The position numbers and the translations under genes were made by a program. The notes beneath the pieces are model-generated. The model saw only the letters and a program-made list of their open reading frames with translations. It searched no databases and was not told where the DNA came from. Of a stretch of DNA of 64,000 nucleotides, positions 33,942-45,645 are shown piece after piece (positions within the stretch are counted from its first letter, which is position 1; every line of letters starts with the position of its first letter). The DNA comes from Pseudozyma flocculosa PF-1 (taxonomy: Eukaryota > Basidiomycota > Ustilaginomycetes > Ustilaginales > Ustilaginaceae), in the NCBI RefSeq assembly GCF_000417875.1, contig NW_006920869.1, positions 1,870,057 to 1,934,056 on the forward strand. Direction: 5' to 3'.

Positions 33942-34929
33942 GGTGGTGGTTGGAGGCCAGAATGGCCGGTCTCCAAGATCGGACCGCGAGGTCGATGGCG
34001 AGAAGCGACCCAGACGGCTTGTCGTGCAGGACGCGCGGGTGTGCTATTCGGGTTGTGCTGGTGACGCAGACGAGGACGGAGCGAAGATGGCGAGGAAAAG
34101 GACAACGGATTCTGGCGGCCAGCAGCCAAGCAATGAATGGGGAGACGGAGGGCGGAAGCAAGAAGGGGGCTCGAGCGCACACACGCCTTTCAGATCTGCG
34201 GCAGCCAGGCCTGACCTCAATCGGCCAGTCGGTTGGGACCTGCATCACGGTTCTCGGCAGGCTCGGGCAAGCATGCCCAGTCAGGGGTCCATCGCACCAG
34301 ATCACGGTCACATTCACGTCAGATCAGCCCAGATCTGTCACCGATCACAGCCATACTGGCAGACAGATGAAACTGTCGGCCTTCGAAGCTTTTTCCAACG
34401 TGCACTACGTGTGCAACAAGGCTGATCGTCGAGGAACCGGAAGACGCGAGGAAATAGGTTGGGGGATCGGTATGCTGGGCCGCTGCTGCTTTTAGAAACG
34501 GGGACGTGTGGACACGGATCGACCTGACGGACGCGGGACGCCTTGCGGCGCTGGATGAGTCTGCGCCTGCTTGCTTTTCCTTTTGATGTTGACGATCGGA
34601 TCGATGGGAGGCTTGTGCTATTTGCGTCGTGTGCCGCGATAGCCTCGTAGTTGGTGTTGGTGTTGCTGCTTGCTCCTGCTTGTCTGAGATGCAGGTGTCG
34701 CCTGCTTTGCTCGGTGGCGTGGTGCGAGCCGCTGGACGTCGTTGCTTGATCGATGGCCATGCAGGCCGGTCAAGGGCGGATTGCACTGGCGGCTCTCGAG
34801 CGTCGCTTCGCGTCGATGATGTACGTGTTGCTCTCTCTTGGGTGGTGTTGCTGGGCGAGGCGGATGATGCGAGCCTCGTGGCATTCGCCAGTGCTGGGGC
34901 TCGTCTTGAACGTGGACCGCGGAGCCGGC
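33942..34929. other. Spacer between tandem P-loop copies
   Basis: About 990 bp separating the start of copy A from the end of homology in copy B. I searched by eye for the missing C-terminal part of copy B in any frame and found none. A minus-strand open frame (34319-34939) is low-complexity Ser/Arg/Thr with no similarity. It should hold the promoter of copy A. Confidence 0.5.
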
Positions 34930-36489
34930 TCAGGCCCACGAGACGCGGCGGGTTTCCTCGGCGGCTTGGAGGTCAGGGCCGATCAGCAGGAACCAGAACT
35001 GGACTTCGTCCTCATCCCCGTATACGAACTCGGAGATGAGCTTCAGGACGCGGGAGAGGCGGCGGGAGGCGTCCGATCGGGGGTGCATGCTGTCGAGAAG
35101 CCTGTACCCGTCGATGCCCACGTAGACGACCGTCGGCCTGGATTTGCCCGCGCGGTCGAGCTTGGCCCGCTTAGCCTTGACCGGCTCCAGGCCTTGGATA
35201 GCATGTGCCAGCTGGTTAATGAGCGGAAAGAGGTGGGACATGATGATGGTGCGGTAGAAGTCCTCAGATACCTCGCGCGATGCCTTCTTCTGGAAGTCGG
35301 GCTCCAAGAGGCGCAGGGTCTCGGCGTAGGTGTAGACCTCGGCGAAGAAGGCTTCGCGGATCTCTTTGTTGACTCCGAGGTCGTCCTCGATGGGCGCCCA
35401 GGGGGCGAAGATATCGCCCATCGACGTCGGCGCACAGGTCGTTCGGAGCACACTGGCGACCTTTTTGAACCACGCGACAAAGAAGGCGAGGAAGGCCAGC
35501 TCGGGACTGCCAAACTTGCGGCAGGAGTTGGTGAAAAAGTCGACGGTGCCCGCCTCGGCGACGGGGTAGCCGATGCTGGGGGTGTTGGCCTGCTCGCTCA
35601 GCGTCAGGATGATCGTCGGCCAGAGGTGTCGAAGCTCGTGGACCATGCGGCTCTTGCCCACTCCGCTCGACTGGACCACCGGCACGGCACGGCCGCAGGC
35701 CCGATTCGCCTCGAACATGGGCGCATAGGTCTTTGCGATCTCGCGGTCGAAGCGCTCATGTGCGCGGTCAAGGTACGGCCTGGTGAAGGCGGCCGCGCTT
35801 TGGTGGAAGCAGTCGCTGTGTTCGGATGGAAGTGGCGTCGCTATGGATCGTCAGTGCCAAATTACCGGGAGGGCGGAAATGGATTCCAAGGGCAAGCACC
35901 CACCGCTCGTCCTGCGTCTGAAGCCGGATGCTGTTGGCGAAGGCTGTGTTCGTATGCCAGTGATGCTGAAGGTCAGCGGTCTGCCGCGCGATGCGGAACC
36001 AGCGGTATGCCCATGGGACAGTCACGCAGACTCATGCTCAAAGTACTTCCTGGAGAGGAACTCGATGGTGTCGAACAGGTCCGGGTTCGGCACCTCGCGG
36101 AGGAGGTCTTCACAGGCTCCCACGAAGGCGGATGGGTCGAGCAGAGGCGCAGGGCGAATGACGGCCTCAGGCGTACCGTCTGACGGGCTCGACCTGATGT
36201 GGCAGCGATAAGCCAGCGCGAGGAACCAAAGAGGAAAGCCGGGTTTGTCGAGGTGAGGCAGCATAGTGTAGCACATGTGATTGAGGATCCACCACAGCAC
36301 CGAGGCTCGCTGCGCATGGCCGGGCATCTCCAACAGCACAGTCGATATGCGGGGCGGCATCAAGGTGGCGGGGTGCTGCAGGCAAAAGCGACGAAGGGCG
36401 TCGCTGCGCTGCTCGGGCAGGGTGAGTGTGCGTTGGGAGGCGGGAGCGGGGGTAGAAGCAGTCGCGTGAGAGGGCTGCTGGGTGGACAT
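34930..36489 (-). pseudogene. P-loop NTPase-like protein, decayed tandem copy B
   Basis: Paralogue of the downstream copy A: the N-terminal piece (36489-36022) shares LPEQRSDALRRFC, MLP..D..FP.WF.A.AYR; a second piece (about 36015-35904) shares RWF..ARQ and a donor at the same codon; the third (35815-34930) shares AFTRPY...AHERFDREIA, VPVVQSSGVGKSRMVHELRHLWPTIILTL and RPTVVYVGIDGYRLLDSMH. Three defects are visible. The exon-1 donor equivalent to copy A's GTGAGT reads ATGAGT. The interval between pieces 1 and 2 is about 40 bp shorter than in A, with a TGA at 36022-36024 and a frame change. The third piece stops after FWFLLIGPDLQAAEETRRVSWA, about 550 residues short of copy A. Usage of a nearby GTGACT donor cannot be fully excluded, but no joining I tried restores frame. 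Confidence 0.68.
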
Positions 36490-37121
36490 GATGGTGAGTG
36501 GTGTCGGCAACGGCGGCCGTCGAAGGGGAAGTGGCGAGGAACGGGGCGAGTGGGCAGCTGTATGCGCTGTGAGCGGGTGCCAGCTAGGCTGAGGCGCGGA
36601 AGGACAGCAAGGCCAGCGACGGCGAGTGACTGTGCAGCGGTCGAGTGCGTCGGCTGGTGAGTGAAGGACTGGATATGGATGTCGATGCTCTGGAGAGGAG
36701 GGGCGGGCAAAGGAGGAAGAGGAGAAGAGGCAAGGAGGCAAGGAGCAGCGAAGGGCGGGGAGTGGGGGTCGGGCGCGCCTGCTCTCCACGCCTGGAAAAT
36801 CGGGCGCGGGCAGCGGCGCGCAGGCCAGGCCGTCCGCCTCTCGTCTGGCCCTGCCCCGTCCGCGCCGAGCCAGAGCGCTGCGCTGCGCTCGCCAGCCCTT
36901 GCGCTAACGCTGGTCCACCCCCCTTTCCAGGGCGATGGCAGCAACGTTGGCGTGCACAAACGCGACGCTGGTCAGAGCAAGGTACACGGCGAGGGGGCAG
37001 CCACCCGTGCGCAGTCAGTCGGCCTGGAGTATCAGAGCAGCACCTAGCATTCAGCGCGGCGGCGTGAGGTCGAGTCGCAGGGGGGGAGGGAATACATGGG
37101 TGCGGAGGCCGCGGCCAGCCT
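36490..37121. other. Spacer upstream of copy B / downstream of RPF2
   Basis: About 630 bp, GC-rich, with purine-rich GAGGAGAAGAGG runs near 36700-36760. No gene or known element. Probably contains the former promoter of copy B and the RPF2 3' UTR. Confidence 0.45.
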
Positions 37122-38612
37122 TCATTGACGTTGCTTCTTGCGGTTGGACGCAGCCGGCGCCGCCTTGGCTTTCCTTGCTGGTGGCGGCGCCGGCGCGGCC
37201 TCCTTTTCGTCCTCATCATCCTCCTCCTCGTCCCCCTCGTCGTCATCGACAGGCATCGTCATGTCCTCCATCTCGAGCTCCTCGTCGCTCGCGTCCTCCT
37301 CGCCATACACCTCCTCATCGTCGTCATCCTCGTACCCGACCTGCTCGTCGTCATCGTCGTCACTCTCGCCTCCGGGCCCCGACTCGCCGTCATCTCCTGA
37401 CCCCTGCGCGCCCTCGTCGTCGTCGTCGCCACCGCGCTTGAGACCCTTCATCTTTCTCGTCTGCAAGTCGCCCAGGTCCTGGCGGCCGACGTGGATCCTG
37501 CCCACCATGTCGCCCATGTCGTCGGTCTCGATGTTCTTCTTCTTGCCCTTGCCCTGCTTGTTGAGCTCCTCGGCCGTCTTGGGCCTGCGCAGCGCGGCCG
37601 TCATCACGTCGAGCGGCGCCGGGCGGCGTCGTCGCATCGTCAGGTCGAGCGAGGGTCCGCACTCGGACAGCTCGATGCGCGGCAGCTTGGACCCGGACGC
37701 GAGCATCTGGATCGTGTAGATGCGGATGTGGACCAGGTTGTGCTCGGGCGAGGTGAGCGTCTGGGTCGAGGTGGCGAGCGAGGTGCCCTGGTTGGTGAGG
37801 CCGGCGGCCTTGTAGAGGGCCTCGAGCGTCGCGTCGCCGTTGGCGCCCTTGGCCGCATCGTCGCCCTTGACCGCCGACGAGATGGGAGCTGCGGTGACCG
37901 AGATGAGGTGCTGGAGGCCCGAGAGGGCGATCTGGTTGTTCTTGAGCTCCTCTCCGCGGTAGAAGTCGAGGAGCATCGACTTGAGCTGCTGATAGGCGCC
38001 GGTCGGGTCGGCGTCGGTGCCATCGGAGCCGCACAGGGTCGATACGCTGGCGTCGTCGGGGGTGTGGAACTGCGGGCCAGAGAAGTGGAAGAGGGGTCGC
38101 ATGCCGAGACCAGGCTTGGGGCCCTGTGCGAGTCAAACGGAAGGACGGCGGGTCAGCAGGCTGTCGAGGGGGCGATGTGGGGAGCAATTCCCTCTGCGAG
38201 GAGGCAATGGAATGAATCGGCGACTCACCTTGAAGTCCTGCATGCTCTTGACTTCCACGACGCCGGTCTCGATCATGTCGAGGACCTTTCCGTCAAACAT
38301 GCGGATCCAGGTGAGGTTGTCGGGGCGCTTTTTCTGGCTGTTGCCGACGAGAAAGAGGCTGGCGTCGTTCTTGGACGACCAGAAGTCGAAGGACGAAGTG
38401 TCTTCGAAGGGCTGGACCTCGTTCTTCTTGTTAAAGGGGATGACGTCGGGCTTTTTGAGCAGCGAGAGCTCCTGCATGGCGAGGTTGACCTTGGCCGAGG
38501 TGCGCGAGCCCTTGACAAAGACGGCCGTCTTTGCGGCCTCGAACTCGCGGGCCTCGCGCTTCTCGAGTGCGCGCTTGGAGCGGGCGTTCTTGGGCTTGAC
38601 GGTGCGCAGCAT
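37122..38612 (-). CDS. RPF2: RPF2 ribosome biogenesis protein (Brix domain)
   Basis: Two exons, 38612-38229 and 38123-37122 (105-bp intron GTGAGT..CAG), 461 aa. Rpf2, with Rrs1, brings the 5S RNP (5S rRNA, uL18, uL5) into the 60S precursor in the nucleolus. The N-terminus MLRTVKPKNARSKRALEKREA is the family's basic leader. The Brix domain follows: VFVKGSRTSAKVN, LLKKPDVIPFNKKNEVQPFED, SSKNDASLFLVGNSQKKRPDNLTWIRMFDGKVLDMIE, then after the intron GPKPGLGMRPLFHFSG and HIRIYTIQMLASGSKLPRIELSECGPSLDLTMRR. An unusually long acidic tail (runs of Asp/Glu, about residues 360-440) ends in a Lys/Arg-rich patch. Very confident. Confidence 0.95.
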
Positions 38613-39128
38613 GACGAGGGATGGGCAGCTGCAGGGGTGGTCCGAGGAGGTGTTGGGTATAGAGAGAGAGAGGGAGGGTGGTGGCAGATGGCGAGCAGCG
38701 AGCAGCCGCCAGCCCCAGAGGCCAGCCCAGTCCAGCCCAGCAGCAGCAAGGCCGGCCTGCCTGAACCCCCGCGCGGCGGCCAAAGGGAAAAAAGTTTCTG
38801 GATTCAAGATTCCTTCGCGGCCAGCGCGCTCGGCCCAAGAAAAATGGCTTATGTAAGCCAGCGGGGTCGCCGCTTCGGTGCTGCTGCTGCTCCACTCTGA
38901 GCCGCCTTCTCGGATGTCGGAAGCTGGGCCTGCACGCTCAGCCTGCCTCTGCAGAAAAAAATTCAAAGGGTCGGGGGGGCAGCCAACCGCGGACCTGGCT
39001 TCCAGAGTCCTGCTTGCTGCCTCTGGCACACCCGCACTCGCGCACACCCGCACACGCGCACACCCGCACACACCTTCGCTCGCACACCACCACCCTCCGA
39101 CAGTCGACCCTCCCCACTCCCTCGCAAC
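38613..39128. promoter_or_regulatory. Shared divergent promoter, RPF2 / PWP1
   Basis: 516 bp between start codons of two ribosome-biogenesis genes in head-to-head order. The half near PWP1 holds alternating CACACACCCGCACAC sequence (39027-39075). The centre has an A6 tract and GAAAAAAGTTTC (38787-38798), the most AT-rich spot. No canonical PAC (GATGAG) or RRPE box stood out by eye apart from an AAAAATT (38956-38962), which resembles an RRPE core; that is weak evidence. Confidence 0.55.
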
Positions 39129-40931
39129 ATGATCTCGGCAACCGCTTGGATCGCACGCGGGCGGTCTGCGCGCCACCCCAAGCGCTACGACCTCGACGAC
39201 GCAGAGCTCGAGCGCGTCAGCCGCATGGCCAACGTCAACCTCGAGGACGCAAAGGCCCAGCTGCAAAAGGCCCAGGACGACATCGCACGCGGAAAGGACC
39301 CCTACGCCACCGGCAACGGCCCCGATGAGGAATGGCAGGACGATGACGATGACGAGAATGGCGACGACGACAACGACGACAACGAAGACGACGAGCAGAT
39401 GGACACGGCCGACGACGACAAGAAGCCAGAGGATCCAGACGACCTGTCCAAGTACAATCTCGACGAGTACGACGACGACGCGCCCGTCGGCACCGCCATG
39501 GGCGCCTTCAGCAACATCAAGGGTCTCCAGTTCTACCGTTCCAACGACGAGGACCCCTACATCACCGTAAAGGACGGCGCAGACGCAGAGGACCACGACG
39601 ACGACCGCCAGGAGCTCGAAGTCTACCCCTCCGACAACCTCGTCCTCACCGCCAAGACCGAGGACGACGTCTCGCAGCTCGAGGCCTACGTCTACGCCGC
39701 CAGCGACTCGAACCTCTACGTCCACCACGACCTCATGCTCCCCTCGTTCCCGCTCTGCCTCGAGTGGCTCGACTACACCCCGGCCCCCTTTGACGCCGAC
39801 CAGAACGGCGCCGCACCGGCGGGCACGCTGGGCAGCTTCGTCGCCGTCGGCACCATGGACCCCGAGATTGAGATCTGGTCGATGGATACCGTCGAGGGCC
39901 TCTATCCGGACGCCATCCTGGGCCGCAAGGACCAGACGGCCGACCTGGGCCTGCCGCTGGGCACGGGCAAGAAGAAGAAGAAGCTCACCCGCTCGCGCAT
40001 CGCCAACGCAGAGTACCACGTCGACGCCGTCCTCTCGCTCTCGTGGAACCCGCTGGCGCGCAATCTGCTCGCCTCGGCCTCGGCCGACACGACTGTCAAG
40101 CTGTGGGACCTCTCGCGGCCCAACACGGGAGAGGACTCGGTGGCGCTGCGCTCGTTTGACGCCCACACCGACAAGGTGCAGAGCGTGGCGTGGCACGCGG
40201 GAGCGCCCGGCGCCAGCGCGTGCGCCAACCCGGCCGTCCTGCTGACGGGCTCCTACGACAAGTCGATCCGCATCTTTGATACCCGCACGCCCGACGTGGC
40301 CGTGTCGTGCCGGATCGGCGCCGACGTCGAGGCGGTGCGCTGGAACGGCTGGGCGGAAAACGAGTTCATGGTCTCGATGGAGTCCGGCCTGGTGCAGGCG
40401 TTTGACGCGCGCGCGCTGCCCTCGTCGACGTCGAGCCTGGCCGAACAGGCAAATGCCCCCGCCCTCTTCACCCTCTCGGCCCACGATACGGCATGCACGT
40501 CGCTCGACATTTCGCCCCACATTCCCGGCTGCATCCTGACGGGCGGGAGCGACAAGACGGTCAAGATCTGGAACATTGAGAGCAGCGGCGGCAGCACAAC
40601 GACGGCGGGTGCGGGAGCGGGGGCCGCGGGTGGCAAGAGCATCAACCTGGTCACGTCGCGCGACCTGGGCGTGGGCAAGGTGTTTTCGGCCACCTTCTCG
40701 CCCGACGATCCCATGACGATCGCCGCGGCGGGCAGCGCGGGCAAGCTGCAGATCTGGAACGCGCTCAGCAACGTTGGCGTGCGCAAGACGTTTGGCGACC
40801 GGTTGCGCAGGCTGCAGGGGCAGTACAAGGTCGATATCGACGGCAACGAGCCGGCGCGCGGTGATGGCGTCGTGGGCGTCGTCGATGATGATGATGACGA
40901 CGATGACGAGGGCGAGGAGATGCAGGAGTGA
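39129..40931 (+). CDS. PWP1: PWP1 WD40-repeat ribosome biogenesis protein
   Basis: An intronless 600-aa protein. It starts with the family signature MISATAWIARGRSARHPKRYDLDD, then an acidic stretch (about residues 70-110, runs of Asp). Then come NLDEYDDDAPVGTAMGAFSNIKGL, DNLVLTAKTEDDVSQLEAYVY and EVGTMDPEIEIWSMD-type sequence. WD40 repeats include VLSLSWNPLARNLLASASADTTVKLWDL, LLTGSYDKSIRIFDTR, CTSLDISPHIPGCILTGGSDKTVKIWNI and SATFSPDDPMTIAAAGSAGKLQIWNAL. Pwp1 acts in 25S/5.8S rRNA processing. The acidic C-terminus (VDDDDDDDDEGEEMQE) is encoded by a GAT/GAC-rich tract. The stop lies only 125 bp from the stop of the convergent S28 peptidase gene. Confidence 0.95.
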   Translation: MISATAWIARGRSARHPKRYDLDDAELERVSRMANVNLEDAKAQLQKAQDDIARGKDPYATGNGPDEEWQDDDDDENGDDDNDDNEDDEQMDTADDDKKPEDPDDLSKYNLDEYDDDAPVGTAMGAFSNIKGLQFYRSNDEDPYITVKDGADAEDHDDDRQELEVYPSDNLVLTAKTEDDVSQLEAYVYAASDSNLYVHHDLMLPSFPLCLEWLDYTPAPFDADQNGAAPAGTLGSFVAVGTMDPEIEIWSMDTVEGLYPDAILGRKDQTADLGLPLGTGKKKKKLTRSRIANAEYHVDAVLSLSWNPLARNLLASASADTTVKLWDLSRPNTGEDSVALRSFDAHTDKVQSVAWHAGAPGASACANPAVLLTGSYDKSIRIFDTRTPDVAVSCRIGADVEAVRWNGWAENEFMVSMESGLVQAFDARALPSSTSSLAEQANAPALFTLSAHDTACTSLDISPHIPGCILTGGSDKTVKIWNIESSGGSTTTAGAGAGAAGGKSINLVTSRDLGVGKVFSATFSPDDPMTIAAAGSAGKLQIWNALSNVGVRKTFGDRLRRLQGQYKVDIDGNEPARGDGVVGVVDDDDDDDDEGEEMQE

Positions 40932-41056
40932 TGCAGACGGAGCGGAACGCGATCTACCCGACCATGCACGGCAATGTTGTCATTGATCCCCCTTCGAAAT
41001 ACCATCCACCCACCGTCGGTCTCTTCATGCCGTCGATTCCATCCTGGCCCACCGTC

Positions 41057-43353
41057 TCAATCCATCTTGAGCCACTCGCGCACGTAGCCGATCTGGGCAT
41101 CGTGGATTTTCTGTACGCGCTTGGCCGTCTTGGCCGGGTCCCTGACGCCGTTCTCGTCGCAGTGGTGCCAGCAGTGCGGGATGAGCTGGAAGGGACGCAG
41201 GACCGTATCGGGTCGCGCGCCGCCGTAGTTGAACTCCTCGCTGTGCAACGTGGCTGGACGCCACGGGTCGACTGTAGCAGCAGGATGAGGTGAAGACAGT
41301 TGGGATGGGGAGGGATTTGTCAGTCACCGTTTCAAAAGAGGTAGAGGACGAGAGGGCGTGCGACCAAGCCAAGCGAAGCGGGAAGGCGGTGGCGATGGCG
41401 AGCTCGGACGCGAGCGACTCACATTGACCATCGACGAAGGCCAGACGGTCCATCTGTATATCAAACCCGCCCAACTCGTTGACCTCGTCGACGCGGGGCC
41501 GTGGTGGCACCTCGTTGACCTCGCCCTTGGGGAAGCCGCGCACGCAGATGTCGTGTGCAAAGTCGTAGTCGACCAGCGTGCTGATCAGCTTGGGTCCCGA
41601 GGCAATCGGACGTCCCTCCTTGGTCCAGGCCGCAGCGACAGGAGGCGACGTCATGATGTAGCCCCACGTCGTGCAGTACTGGTAGGTCCACGCCTTGCCC
41701 GCCGTCAGCTTGGTGGCATTGACAAACGACGACAGGTCGCCGCTGCCGAAACAGGCGTCGGCCCGACTCTGCTCGCCCTCGGCGCCGGTGTGCGGCCGAG
41801 ACGCCAGCATGAGCGGGTTGCCGCCGTCATCGTCATCGTCGTCGCCGCCGCCGTGACCGTGGTCGCCGCGCAGGCAGGGCAGGACATAGTGCGACCGGAT
41901 GAACTTGGCGTAGGCGTGCACCTCGCGCGACACGGAGAGGCCCGAGGCGACCATCGAGGCCGATTTGGACATCGTGCCGTAGCCCTTTGTGCCGTAGTGG
42001 GTCAGCGTGTGGCAGAGATCGCCAAACTCGGTCGACGTGACGTTGGGGTCCCAGTTGAGGCTGTCAGAGGGGCGAGCGAGGCGCGCAGGGGTAGGACAGC
42101 AGGATGGACGAATCAATCAGCAGAGTGGCAGGCGGATCTCCCGCCTCTCGCCCCTATCAGCTGAGCTTCGCAACCCACCTCTGGAATGCTCCGAGCGGCG
42201 CTGCAAGCAGGTTGGCGAGGTCGGCCGGCTCGGTGAGCTCCTTGAGTCCGAACAGGTCGAGCAGCTGGCGAGCCTCGGTCTCGTTGCGCTTGACCTGCTT
42301 GGACCCGGCGAGCGGGTCGGGCGCGAGGATCTCGTCGATGCCGGCAACGGCCGCCTGGATCGCCTGGCTGCACCGGGCATCGGCGCCGCGTGCGATGGGG
42401 TAAAAGTACTCTGGGAACTCGTCGATGGCGGCCACCACGGCCGAGCTTGCAATGGCGCCGTGGACGAGATCCGGGTAGAGGAGCCGCATGTGGGCCGATC
42501 GGACGCCCGGGTAGCTGCCGCCGTAGTAGATGACCTTGCGCTTCTCGCCGTTTTCGGTGCCGTCGATGCGGAGGCGGCGGATAAACTGGGCGCTGTCCTC
42601 GAGAGCCTGCTTGTTGGTGAGCCAGCGCAGCTCGTCGGTGCCCCACGTCTCTCCTGGGCCCAGGGCGGTGCGGTTGGGCGTCGATGTGCCGTAGTAGCGG
42701 TGCTCGAGGACGATGCCGATGCCGCCGGTGGCCTTTGCGAGGATGTCGAGGATGCCGCTCTCGAGGAAGGGGAGGCGGGCCTCGACGGCTGCCTCGCCGC
42801 TGTCGAGGATAAAGACGGGCACGGCCTCGCCGTCGGGGCGCTGGCTGGCGGGGCGGTAGTGGCGGAGCGAGTAGTAGAACTTCTGCTCAAAGGTGGCCTG
42901 GGTCGTGTTGCCAAAGTGGTCGAGAGGCTGTGTGAGGTAGGCAGGCTGGTAGATGTTGTGGTCGCGGTCGATGGCGTCTGCTTCGGCGGTGCCGCCGAGC
43001 AGCTTCGCGGAGAGCTCTGCGAGGAAGTTGGAGGGCTGCTTGACGACGCTGCTGCGGTGGAGCATGTGGTTGCGTTGCGTCTGATGCTCGAGCTGCCTCT
43101 GGTGTTTGCGGGCGAGGCGGTTGTAGTAGCCGGGCATCAAGCGCGGCGTGAGGCGCGAGAGGCGCTGCGCGTCGACGGGGTAATCTACGGCGACGTCGTC
43201 ATGGCCGATGAGGGTGGCCAGGCGGGCGTCGTCTGCTGGCGCTGCGACGTTGATGGCAAAGGGGCGCTGGTACGTCGAGGGGACGGCGTGTACGCTGGCT
43301 GCGAGGGCCAGGTACGAGGCCAGGGCCAAGAGGCAGGTTTTGGCTGGCAGCAT
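41057..43353 (-). CDS. Secreted serine peptidase, family S28
   Basis: Three exons: 43353-42179, 42060-41423, 41271-41057; introns of 118 and 151 bp; 675 aa. N-terminal 23 residues are a signal peptide (MLPAKTCLLALASYLALAASVHA). The S28 (prolyl carboxypeptidase/DPP7-like) domain shows QPLDHF, FILDSGEA, VLEHRYYGTS, and nucleophile motif YYGGSYPG (Ser near residue 280). After the introns come LNWDPNV, YQYCTTWGY, and the conserved acidic/His regions DGQF|DPWRPAT and IPHCWHHCD. Fungal S28 enzymes cleave after proline extracellularly or in the vacuole. Potential N-glycosylation sites include GNTTQ and PNRTA. Odd: a HGHGGGDDDDDDGG insert in exon 2. The frame is open far upstream (to about 44397), but the signal peptide fixes this start. 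Confidence 0.9.
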
Positions 43354-44428
43354 GTCTACTGAGCTGAGCGCCGCGTTGGTTGCGGAGGACACGTCAGGGT
43401 GGGTTGTCGTTGACGGTGCCGATGGTGATGGTGATGGTGATGGTGGTGGTGATGGTGGGTGCGGGCGAGGCTGGGTGCGTCCAAGCTGGCTGACCCGACC
43501 CGCCTCGGCGTCCAGGCTGGCCAAGTTCTCCTGCACCGCCGCCGGCCGTCTGTGCGCCGAGAGGGGTCTACTCGCATCGGCCATCTTCGCTCCGCAGCTT
43601 CCCTCCACACGCCGCCCCGCCCGCATCCCCCCTTCTCTCGGTCGGCCCTGTTCCCTCCCTCCTCGTTTGCCCATCCTTTCGAGCCACCCTCGTCCATTCA
43701 CGTCGTACCGGCCTTGGTCGTCGTCGAGCGCGTGTGTATATTCGTCAGAGGGGGAAATCAACAGACAGCCTGCCACGGAAGCAAAAGAGGAAAAGCGGGA
43801 GCGAGAAAAAGGGGGCGAGCGGCCAGCTGAGCCAGACGGCAAGGCCGGCATCGAGAAGGAAAGGTGGCGGAAAGGAAAGCGTAGCGTCAAAGATGGCAAA
43901 GGGGCAACAGAGGGAGGAAAAGGCGGCAAGTGGCGGGCACGGGACGGAGCGAGAATCGTGAAAAGCAACGCTGCAGGGCGAGCGTCCAGAGACCGCGGCA
44001 GCCGAGTCGGCCAGACGACGGGCGCGCGAGCCAGCGAAAAGAGCAAAGCGGGCTCCGTTGCCAGCCCCGCCCACCGAGATGCAATCAGCGAGCCAGGCCG
44101 GGGCGGCGGCACCTGGCCCACCAGCAACAGGTAGCGACGATGCCGATGATCCGCTGGGTCTCGACCGCCGTGCCTCGTGGCTCTGCAGAATGGAGCGCTT
44201 GCTCGAGGTCGGCACCCCGCGGCTTGCTGCGTCCCACGGCCTCGGCCTCGACGCGATCCAGGTGGTGGAGGGGGAGAGCGGGGTAACATGATCGCAGAGG
44301 CAAGAGGCACGGCAAGCCGGTTCAGCGACCGCGCGCCCTCCCAGCAGCAACGTGGGGTCGACGAGAGACCACCGCGCCCGACCAACGCGCTCTGCACAGG
44401 GGCGACCGCACGAAAGCGCCGAGTCGAT
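43354..44428. other. Spacer upstream of S28 peptidase gene
   Basis: About 1.08 kb between the S28 start and the stop of CDC42. It includes a (GATGGT)n-like simple tract near 43415-43460 and TGTATATTCG at 43734-43743, a possible weak TATA box. An open frame continuous with the peptidase gene is Pro/Arg/Ser-rich leader sequence without similarity. Confidence 0.5.

Positions 44429-45645
<1,217 letters not shown>

Noticed and set aside
33942..34939. Possible third P-loop family fragment between the two copies
   Set aside because: No conserved block of the family was found in any frame of this interval.
38133..40520. 795-codon minus-strand frame spanning PWP1 and RPF2 exon 1
   Set aside because: Only the last part (from 38612) is real, as RPF2 exon 1. 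The rest is antisense to the PWP1 coding sequence.
43354..44397. Upstream in-frame extension of the S28 peptidase
   Set aside because: The extension is Pro/Arg/Ser-rich leader sequence, and it would bury the signal peptide that begins at 43353.
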